64,000 nucleotides of DNA from Fretibacter rubidus (GTDB taxonomy: Bacteria; Pseudomonadota; Alphaproteobacteria; Caulobacterales; Maricaulaceae). Made by a program: the position numbers and the translations under genes. Below the pieces are notes generated by a model. That model saw only the letters and a program-made list of their open reading frames with translations, had not been told where the DNA came from and ran no database searches. The stretch covers positions 2,418,001 to 2,482,000 of the forward strand of contig NZ_CP163423.1 in NCBI RefSeq assembly GCF_041429785.1, written 5' to 3'. Shown piece after piece: positions 53,135 through 60,614 of this stretch (positions are counted from its first letter, which is position 1; every line of letters starts with the position of its first letter).

Positions 53135-55588
53135 CTAATTCAAACGTCCTTCTGAGATAATAATATCGACCTCGGCCGTGTCATTCAAAGCCGCTGTCGT
53201 CGTCGTGTTACCTGTCGTGAGAGTGTAGTCGCCTTTAAAGCCGCGCAAACGCGCTTGGCCATTTGAATTGGTAACGACCGTCTCGGACGTCCACCAATCG
53301 CGGTAAACGGCATCCCGCCATGCGCGGTAATTTGGCTTTTCGGACCAGTCTTCGCGCAGCATGGCCGCTGGCGCTTTCCAATGGTCACCTTCCCACCACC
53401 CCCAAACGACAAAGGCATCAAGCTTCGGCTCGGAAAAAGCGGCATATAACATATCGCGCGTGAAATTGGCTTGCGCGTCCTCGTCAAAAGTCTCGACATC
53501 AAATTCAGTGATATGAAGCGGCAAATCATATTGCGCAAAATCCCCCAAAATATCCATAATGCGCTGCGGCGAAGTGAGGCCTGCGCCAAAATGCGCTTGG
53601 AATCCAATACCGCCAAGGGGCACGCCTTTGCTCCGCATGCTCCTTATCCAGTCATGATAAAAATCGATTGATTTTTCATTCAAGCCACCATTATTTAAAA
53701 TAGCATAATCATTCACAAATAGCGGAATATCGGGTGCAATATCGTGGGCGAGTTTGAACGCATCCGCAATTAATTCACTATCACCTTGTTCTTTGAAGTA
53801 TTGATTGACGCGGACTTCATTGACCATATCCACGGCGATAGGGTCGTAATCTTTGACAAAGCTCATCACCTCTCGCACATGGTCAAGCACTTGTTTGCGT
53901 TGTTTTTGAATATTGCCTTCAGCCTTTAAAATATAGCTCGGCATATAGTCTTCACCCGGCCATAGGATTGGATGACCACGCCAAGGTAAACCCGTCTCGC
54001 TGGCATATTTCACGCCCTCTTTATATTGATCTTTCCACTTGCCGCTCCATCCCCAATCCTGCCAATAAAGCGGCAGGGTCGCCATATTGAAATTTTTGTG
54101 GAAGCTCTCGTGGTAACGTGCATCTTTTTGACCTGACTTTCCAACAAATTCATGGCCAACAAATGTCCCAAAGTTAAAGGCATGACGCGTCATTGCGACA
54201 TTGACACTTTGACCTGCAACAGGATTACCGCGCGCGTCTTTAACCGTGATAAGCATATCGCCTTTGCGGTGTGCCTCAATCTTGGCTTCCGCGACCGCAC
54301 GCCAAGGCGCGCTCTCCTCTTGGCCAACGTAGCTTATTTTGTTGCGCGGCAAAGTATTGATATCGGCATTAGGGCCAAGGTTCAAAAGATAGGCTGGCCC
54401 TAGACGCAGCGTTTGTTTCGTCAGCCCCAAATGAAATGTGATACCAGCGGGCCCGGCGGCAATATCTAAATCAGATTTGCCTGATGCGTAATAAAGTTGC
54501 CAATCACGCGAAAGGTAAGCCGCCCCCGTTAGTGCGCTTTTATAGGGCTCTGCACTTTGCTGCACGCGCACAGGCGAAATGATGGGGGTCTGTGCTTCGT
54601 TCTGCGCGGAAATGCCCTTGGCCCAATAGGCAAGAAAAATCACATCTCCTTTTTTGATGGGCTCCTGCGTGGCCCAATTCACCCCTGTTGACCAACTGTT
54701 CAGCCCTGTATCTTTAACAGTCACTTCCAGAGCTTTACCGCCTGTCACGGACGGGTCAGTGACAATACGGTGGCTTTCATTAGTGCCAAAAATGGCCCCG
54801 CTAATAACCGCAGGATTCGCCAATAACTTTCCCCGCTTTGTGAGCTTTGCACGTAGTTCTGAAAGGTCTGCCTCAAAAGCTGACGTCAGGGACAGCGACG
54901 CGCTTTGAACTGCGGGCGCCGACTTTTGGATGGGCGCAAGGTTAGTATCAGAGCGCGCAGGCACATTCTTTGGCATTGCTGCGTCAGAGACAGCGCCAGC
55001 CCCCATGTTCATGATATAGACAGGGCCCAATTCTATCTCTTGCTTATCTGTTGCGAGTTGTATGGCAACACCCATACCGCCTTTACTATAGTCGTCAGGC
55101 ATTGGCGCATAAATGAAATATTGGTTCCATGTAGCGTTAACCACAGCGGTATCATTTTTGAACTGCGTATAGGGGTCAGTCGCCATTTGCAGCGCATAGG
55201 GCAAACGTGTTTCAGCCGCGCCGTCTGGTAATTTTGATGCTCTCGCCCAAAAACTTGCGAGCACAACATCGCCTTTTTTGACGGCAAGCTGAGAGTTGGC
55301 ATTCACGCCAATATCCCAAGGATTTGCAGCAGCCTTTTTTATCTTAACCCGCATCGCCTCACCACCCGGCACATCGTCGACGGATTTGATCTTCGGCTTG
55401 GCTTTTGTGCCGTAAATCACCCACGCCTCTGGTCCTGGGTGACGTATCATTTCACTAGCCCGAGGCAGCATTTTCCAGACACGTACGCCTTCGGCCTCCA
55501 ATTCAGCAGGATTAGCATATGTCGCGGGGGCGAACGCAAAAACTGCGAATAAGGTGACTATAATAAGATGAAAAATCGTTTTAATCAT
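53135..55588 (-). CDS. GH10 endo-1,4-beta-xylanase-like enzyme with two N-terminal CBM-type domains
   Basis: A protein of about 817 residues. A Sec signal (ends PATYAN) is followed by two jelly-roll modules of CBM4/9 type (about 30-205 and 235-415, both ending in a GPVYIMN/GPAYLLN block). The GH10 barrel (about 450-755) contains GHPILWPG, the acid/base in VDMVNEVR and the nucleophile in HITEFDVE. A short beta-rich tail follows. The start at 55588 has AGAGG upstream. An earlier in-frame ATG overlaps the previous gene. It would cut xylan or a related beta-1,4-glycan in the periplasm or outside. It is embedded in an operon with GH3 and oxidoreductases. Confidence 0.9.
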   Translation of the reverse strand: MIKTIFHLIIVTLFAVFAFAPATYANPAELEAEGVRVWKMLPRASEMIRHPGPEAWVIYGTKAKPKIKSVDDVPGGEAMRVKIKKAAANPWDIGVNANSQLAVKKGDVVLASFWARASKLPDGAAETRLPYALQMATDPYTQFKNDTAVVNATWNQYFIYAPMPDDYSKGGMGVAIQLATDKQEIELGPVYIMNMGAGAVSDAAMPKNVPARSDTNLAPIQKSAPAVQSASLSLTSAFEADLSELRAKLTKRGKLLANPAVISGAIFGTNESHRIVTDPSVTGGKALEVTVKDTGLNSWSTGVNWATQEPIKKGDVIFLAYWAKGISAQNEAQTPIISPVRVQQSAEPYKSALTGAAYLSRDWQLYYASGKSDLDIAAGPAGITFHLGLTKQTLRLGPAYLLNLGPNADINTLPRNKISYVGQEESAPWRAVAEAKIEAHRKGDMLITVKDARGNPVAGQSVNVAMTRHAFNFGTFVGHEFVGKSGQKDARYHESFHKNFNMATLPLYWQDWGWSGKWKDQYKEGVKYASETGLPWRGHPILWPGEDYMPSYILKAEGNIQKQRKQVLDHVREVMSFVKDYDPIAVDMVNEVRVNQYFKEQGDSELIADAFKLAHDIAPDIPLFVNDYAILNNGGLNEKSIDFYHDWIRSMRSKGVPLGGIGFQAHFGAGLTSPQRIMDILGDFAQYDLPLHITEFDVETFDEDAQANFTRDMLYAAFSEPKLDAFVVWGWWEGDHWKAPAAMLREDWSEKPNYRAWRDAVYRDWWTSETVVTNSNGQARLRGFKGDYTLTTGNTTTTAALNDTAEVDIIISEGRLN

Positions 55589-55604
55589 GAGATGCCTCTT
55601 AATT

Positions 55605-56513
55605 TCAAAAGCGCATGGCACGAATATTGTCGAGGCTTGTTTTCACGGCCTGGTCATACGGGGCTTTGGGGCTATCATGTTCGGCGATGAAATATTTCAT
55701 GCCTGATATATCGTTCAGCGTAAAATAGTCCGTAAATGGCGTTGTGCCCGTCCCCACATCAACCATGATTGTATTTGTAATTGTTTCGTAACTATCACCG
55801 CGTGCAAGGGCTGCTTTCGGATCGCCTTTCATATCTTTGATATGGCATAGGGTGAAACGTCCAGGATAGCGGTTGATGAGCGCGGGGACATCTTGGCTCG
55901 CGAGGTTTGCCCAAAAGAAATCAAGCTCAAAGTCCACAAGGTCCGGGCTTGTTTCATTCATCAAAACCTCCATTGCGGTTGTGCCGCCGCCCAAGTCATC
56001 AAATTCAAACTGGTGATTATGATAGGCAAATTTCACACCCGCATCCGATAGTTGTTTGCCCGCCTGATTAAAAGTCTGCGCATGGGCTTTCCAATCAGCA
56101 AGTGTGCGCTGGTCTTCACCGATATAAGGAAGGATCATATATTCGCAGCCCATAATTTTGGCGCGCTCAATTGTCAGTGGTATCTCTGTGGTAATAGAGT
56201 TGTACCCCACATGCGACGCAGGGGACGGCAGACCGACATCATCCAGAATTGCGCGCAAGTCTGTCGCGCTATGGCTTTCATAATTTCGCTCATTAATCTC
56301 GACGTAATCATAACCGATATCTTTTATCATCTGAAACGTTCCAATGAAATCCGCCTTCATCGCTTCGCGCAATGTATAGGTCTGCAAGCCGACTTTTTCG
56401 ATACTACGCCCGCTGCTCACGGCAGCGCTTTTACTGACTTCTGTGGATTTACCACATGCTGATAATGCGATGAACGACCCGCCGGCCCCCAAGATTAAAC
56501 GTCGTGAAATCAT
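55605..56513 (-). CDS. Exported TIM-barrel sugar isomerase/epimerase-like protein
   Basis: A 302-residue xylose isomerase-like barrel that, unlike its downstream relative, carries an export signal: MISRRLILGAGGSFIALSAC, with an Arg pair (Tat-like) and a lipobox. Metal-binding acids appear in VEINERNY, YHNHQFEF, DFELDFFWA, LCHIKDMK and FIAEHDSP. Such barrels are usually cytoplasmic. Placement here between GMC oxidoreductases and a GH10 suggests it acts in the periplasm on an oxidised glycoside, for example by cleaving a 3-keto glycoside. It overlaps the GMC stop (TAATG). Confidence 0.85.
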   Translation of the reverse strand: MISRRLILGAGGSFIALSACGKSTEVSKSAAVSSGRSIEKVGLQTYTLREAMKADFIGTFQMIKDIGYDYVEINERNYESHSATDLRAILDDVGLPSPASHVGYNSITTEIPLTIERAKIMGCEYMILPYIGEDQRTLADWKAHAQTFNQAGKQLSDAGVKFAYHNHQFEFDDLGGGTTAMEVLMNETSPDLVDFELDFFWANLASQDVPALINRYPGRFTLCHIKDMKGDPKAALARGDSYETITNTIMVDVGTGTTPFTDYFTLNDISGMKYFIAEHDSPKAPYDQAVKTSLDNIRAMRF

Positions 56514-58201
56514 TATAACACTCCTTGCTCTAGCAAATCAGCGGCATGGTTGGCCGCACGCGCGGATAACGCCATATAAGTTATCGATGGATTTTGTATG
56601 GCCGATGACGTCATGGCCGCGCCGTCGGTGATGAAAAGGTTTTTAACATCATGCGCTTGGTTCCATTTATTGAGGACTGACGTCTTCGGGTCATGACCCA
56701 TACGCGCTGTGCCCATTTCGTGAATCCGGTTGCCGGGTTTGGTCGGCTGCACAGGGTGGACTTTGATGTCCTTATAGCCGCCTTTGATCAGAATATCTTC
56801 GGCATCCTTTGAAGCCGCTTCCATTAGCGCATATTCATTTGGCCCCATCCGCGCATCCATTACAGGAATAGGAATTCCCCATTGATCGACATTGCTGCCA
56901 TGCAGATAAACACGGTTGTTTGGATCAGGCAGAACTTCACCGTAAGCATCAAGGAACACAGTCCACGGACCAGGGTCGCGGTTATCTGTTTTAAATTGCT
57001 GCCCAACACCTTTTCGGTTGCCTGTCCAACTGCCGCGCCCTGTGTAGACCTGGAACGCAAAGCCGCGCTTATAATCTTGGTCATAGTCAGGATAATTGCG
57101 GTAGCGCGGAATATAACCCTGCCCCGGATAACGGCCGTAGACATAACGGTCAGTCAGGCCGTCAACCTTAGCTTCTGCACGCGCCCCCGCAACGTGATCC
57201 ATTAAATTGCGCCCGACTTGGTCAGAGCGATTGGCCAATCCCGTTGGGAAAGCGTCAGATGTCGATTGAAGCAAAATAGCCGCCGTATTGATGGCCGAAG
57301 CGTTCAAGAAAATGATTTTGGCCGTGTAAATCTTTGTTTCTTTAGTCAAGCGGTCAATGACTTTGACGCCTGTGGCGCGTTTGGTCTTTGGGTCATAAAT
57401 GACAGAATGAACAATCGAGTCAGGCTTTAGCGTCATATTGCCCGTGCGGTCTGCTGCGGGCAGTGTTGCGGAATTAGAACTGAAATAAGCCCCGTAAGAA
57501 CAGCCGCGAAAGCAGTGATAGCGCGCTTGGCAGGGGCCACGTCCTAGCGCTTCTTGCTCGGGCGTTGTACGGGTTAAATTCGCAACACGACCAGCAATTA
57601 ATTGTCGGTCATTAAAATTTTGCGTGAGCTTGGCTTGCAAATCTTTAGCTGCGCAATCAAGCTCAAACGGCGGTAAATATTTCCCGTCAGGCAATTGCCC
57701 AAGACCGTCATTATTGCCAGAAATTCCTGCAAAGGTTTCAACCTTGTCATACCACGGCAACAAGTCTTTATACCGAATGGGCCAATCAACACCGACGCCG
57801 TCTTTTTTATTGGCTTCAAAATCATGGTCAGAAAAACGGTAGCTCATACGCGCCCAAAGAAGCGATCGTCCACCGACTTGATACCCGCGGTACCATTCAT
57901 AATCCGTATCCTTGGCAACGTCATAGGGATGGTCGCTGTCTTTTACCCAAAGATGCTTGGTGCTTTCAAAAAATACATAAACGTCTTTTTGACGGGCATA
58001 ATCACGCGCGGCTTCATCAGGACGGACGCGGTCGAGAAACTTTTTATCCCACGGATCCATCATGTCCGAGTAATCTTTAGTTGGGTCGATGTCTTTGCCG
58101 CGTTCTAGGACAAGCGTCTTTAACCCGCGCTCGCATAATTCTTTGGCGGCCCACCCGCCTGACATGCCTGACCCCACAACGATAGCGTCAAAATCTGCCA
58201 T
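56513..58201 (-). CDS. GMC oxidoreductase, copy 2 (glucoside 3-dehydrogenase-like)
   Basis: This 562-residue flavoenzyme has the FAD site VVGSGMSGGWAAKEL at its N-terminus, YQVGGRSLLWARMSYR, a Cys-rich segment (GPCQARYHCFRGCSYGAYFSS-like) and the C-terminal active-site blocks IHEMGTARMGHDP and AIQNPSITYMALSARAA. It has no signal of its own. It starts one base after copy 1 and resembles the catalytic subunit of glucoside/gluconate dehydrogenases that pair with a Tat-exported subunit 3. Substrate is inferred: sugar or glycoside hydroxyls. Confidence 0.88.
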   Translation of the reverse strand: MADFDAIVVGSGMSGGWAAKELCERGLKTLVLERGKDIDPTKDYSDMMDPWDKKFLDRVRPDEAARDYARQKDVYVFFESTKHLWVKDSDHPYDVAKDTDYEWYRGYQVGGRSLLWARMSYRFSDHDFEANKKDGVGVDWPIRYKDLLPWYDKVETFAGISGNNDGLGQLPDGKYLPPFELDCAAKDLQAKLTQNFNDRQLIAGRVANLTRTTPEQEALGRGPCQARYHCFRGCSYGAYFSSNSATLPAADRTGNMTLKPDSIVHSVIYDPKTKRATGVKVIDRLTKETKIYTAKIIFLNASAINTAAILLQSTSDAFPTGLANRSDQVGRNLMDHVAGARAEAKVDGLTDRYVYGRYPGQGYIPRYRNYPDYDQDYKRGFAFQVYTGRGSWTGNRKGVGQQFKTDNRDPGPWTVFLDAYGEVLPDPNNRVYLHGSNVDQWGIPIPVMDARMGPNEYALMEAASKDAEDILIKGGYKDIKVHPVQPTKPGNRIHEMGTARMGHDPKTSVLNKWNQAHDVKNLFITDGAAMTSSAIQNPSITYMALSARAANHAADLLEQGVL

Positions 58202-58202
58202 A

Positions 58203-59912
58203 TTAAATCGTACCCGCTTTCATAAGCTTGGCTGCATGGTCGGCTGCACGCGCGGAAAAGGCCATATAACTTAGGGACGGGTTTTGGCATCCGCCCGAAG
58301 TCATAAACGAACCGTCAGTGATGAATAGGTTAGATACGTCATGGGCTTGGTTAAATCCGTTGAGCACAGATGTGCTTGGATCGCGCCCCATGCGGGCCGT
58401 GCCCATTTCGTGGATACCGTTTCCAGGCGTAGACATAGTATCGGCACTGATACGGTCAGGATTATCTCCCTCAATACCAATAAATCCGGATGCCTCTAAC
58501 ATCGCCCGTGTATCACGCGTCGCTTGCTTTATCAGAGCCACCTCATTGGCGCCGTATTTGGCATTAATAACAGGCACAGCCATGCCCCATTGATCTGTTT
58601 TCGTTTTATGGAGGCTAATGTGATTATCGAAATTGGGTAGCACTTCAGCAAAGGCAACCATGCCTAAATACCACGGCCCCGGCGTTTGATTTTGCGATTT
58701 AAAATCATCGCCAATACCTGCCTTGTTCAAATTCGCCCGCCAATTGAGGCGGTAGATGCGGCCTTGATAGCCAAAGCCGCGTACAAAGCCCTCACCCTCT
58801 TCCGTGTGGTTACGAAAACGCGGAATATAAAATCCGTTAGGGCGACGACCATAATGGTATTTGTCGAGCATGCCGGGCATCATACCCCCGCCGCGCGCAC
58901 CTGCAACGTGGTCCATAAGATTATGCCCCAGTTGACCTGATGAATTAGCAAGACCATTTGGCATGGCATCTGATTTCGAGTTCAACAAAATCATTGATGT
59001 CGCAATGGTCGATGCGTTTAAAAACACCACACGCGCTGTAATCGTCTTGGCCTCGCCCGTTGTGACATTCACTGTTTTCACGCCTGTGACACGACCTGAG
59101 GCGGCATCATAATCGACCTTGTGCACGGCCGTATCATTGATCATCGTCAGATTTCCCGTGCGCTTGGCAGCAGGAAGCGTCGCGGCGTTAGAGCTAAAAT
59201 AGGCGCCATAAGAACAACCGCGTTCACAGAGGCTGCGGGCTTGGCATTCACCGCGGCCCAAGGCCGATTGCTCTGCTGTTGGTTTGGTCAAATGCGCCGC
59301 CCGTCCAGGGATAAGCTTTCGCCCTGGAAATTTCGTCTCTATTGATTTTTTAAATTCTTTCTCCGCACAGGTTAGTTCATGCGGCGGCTGAAACACGCCG
59401 TCGGGCAATATCTCTAGGCCTTCTTTCGAACCTGAAATACCTGCAAATTTTTCAACATAGTCATACCACGGCGCGATATCTTTATACCGCACAGGCCAAT
59501 CAACCCCGTGGCCGTCTTTTTTATTGGCCTCAAAATCAATTTCGGACATGCGGTAGGATTGCCGTCCCCACATAATTGACCGACCGCCTGTGTGGTAACC
59601 GCGCCGCCATTTATAATCTTGACCCGCGGGTGTCTCATAAGGGTGTTCACCGTCTTTCACCCAATAGTGTTTGGTGTTTTGATTAAAGGCATAAACCTCG
59701 GATTGGACTGGGTAATCCGCGCGGTCTTGCGCCGAAGTTTTGTCCAAATTGGGCGTATCCCACGGATCCACCATATCGGTGTAATCCTTCGTCGGACTAA
59801 TATCGCGCCCCCGTTCAATGACTGCGACTTTAAAGCCCTTCTCAGACATTTCTTTGGCTACCCAGCCACCAGACATACCAGAGCCCACAACAATTACGTC
59901 AAAATCTGCCAT
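58203..59912 (-). CDS. GMC oxidoreductase, copy 1 (glucoside 3-dehydrogenase-like)
   Basis: A 569-residue paralogue of the next gene, alike throughout: VVGSGMSGGWVAKEM, YHTGGRSIMWGRQSYRM, DWPVRYKDIAPWYDYVEKFAG, a Cys cluster around CQARSLCERGC, and IHEMGTARMGRDP with CQNPSLSYMAFSARAA at the end. It lies 35 bp after the gene for the gluconate 2-dehydrogenase subunit 3-like protein, the expected partner. Two tandem catalytic copies with one small subunit suggest either two substrates or a mixed complex. No signal peptide is seen, so export would depend on the Tat-type partner. Confidence 0.88.
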   Translation of the reverse strand: MADFDVIVVGSGMSGGWVAKEMSEKGFKVAVIERGRDISPTKDYTDMVDPWDTPNLDKTSAQDRADYPVQSEVYAFNQNTKHYWVKDGEHPYETPAGQDYKWRRGYHTGGRSIMWGRQSYRMSEIDFEANKKDGHGVDWPVRYKDIAPWYDYVEKFAGISGSKEGLEILPDGVFQPPHELTCAEKEFKKSIETKFPGRKLIPGRAAHLTKPTAEQSALGRGECQARSLCERGCSYGAYFSSNAATLPAAKRTGNLTMINDTAVHKVDYDAASGRVTGVKTVNVTTGEAKTITARVVFLNASTIATSMILLNSKSDAMPNGLANSSGQLGHNLMDHVAGARGGGMMPGMLDKYHYGRRPNGFYIPRFRNHTEEGEGFVRGFGYQGRIYRLNWRANLNKAGIGDDFKSQNQTPGPWYLGMVAFAEVLPNFDNHISLHKTKTDQWGMAVPVINAKYGANEVALIKQATRDTRAMLEASGFIGIEGDNPDRISADTMSTPGNGIHEMGTARMGRDPSTSVLNGFNQAHDVSNLFITDGSFMTSGGCQNPSLSYMAFSARAADHAAKLMKAGTI

Positions 59913-59947
59913 AGCTTACGCGTCCCCCTTTTGAGTCTCGCGCCGCA

Positions 59948-60574
59948 TTATGTCGCCCATGTCCGACCAATATCAGAAAATGGTACGCAACCTTTCCATT
60001 CGCCGGGAACGGCTTCGTAAATTAATTCCTCCGTCGCGCCGGGCTCCGACATATAATAGGCGGTGGCGACGGTTGCCTTCATATCTTTATAAAAAGCATC
60101 ATCGGTTTTACCATCAAACACGTCGGCGTCATATTTTGACAATAGCGCCTCACGTTGTTTTGGTGAAAGTTTTGCAAAAGGCTGCCCGCCCATTGTAATG
60201 AAGGTCTTTTCTAGCCTGGCCAGACCAGAGGCCCAGGTTTGGCGAAAGGCGTCATCGCCCCACTCTTTATACATTGCGCCTAGCTCTGACGGCACATTGG
60301 CAGCGACTGCGCCTGGTGTGTCCGTTGTTGGGATGATGGTATCAGCCAATGCCGTCAACAAAGCCATAGAGGCATCAGCCATAACAGCTGGAGCGGATAT
60401 AGGCGCGAGAGTATCAGATGCATCACCGCCAACACATCCCGACAGAGCTGTCGATGCGACACTAGTCGCAGACAGCGCCAAAAGCATTTTCATAGCATGA
60501 CGACGGTCAAGACCGCTAACCACCGTTGATGTAGCCATGCTCGCTTCAGCCATATCAGCTTTCTTATTAGCCAT
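59948..60574 (-). CDS. Gluconate 2-dehydrogenase subunit 3-like protein (Tat-type signal)
   Basis: A protein of about 208 residues. A twin-arginine-like start (DRRHAMKMLLALSAT) leads to a hydrophobic segment and SGC, a lipobox. The mature part shows the family blocks LLTALADTIIPTTDTPGA, YYMSEPGATEELIYEAVPGEW and KGCVP. These small subunits accompany GMC dehydrogenases, carry them through the Tat system and connect them to a cytochrome c. No cytochrome c gene is adjacent. The start at 60574 (MANKK) has GGGG nearby. Confidence 0.85.
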   Translation of the reverse strand: MANKKADMAEASMATSTVVSGLDRRHAMKMLLALSATSVASTALSGCVGGDASDTLAPISAPAVMADASMALLTALADTIIPTTDTPGAVAANVPSELGAMYKEWGDDAFRQTWASGLARLEKTFITMGGQPFAKLSPKQREALLSKYDADVFDGKTDDAFYKDMKATVATAYYMSEPGATEELIYEAVPGEWKGCVPFSDIGRTWAT

Positions 60575-60614
60575 ATGCATATCCCCTTTTTATTTTAAGC
60601 GTGTAACCTTGCGC

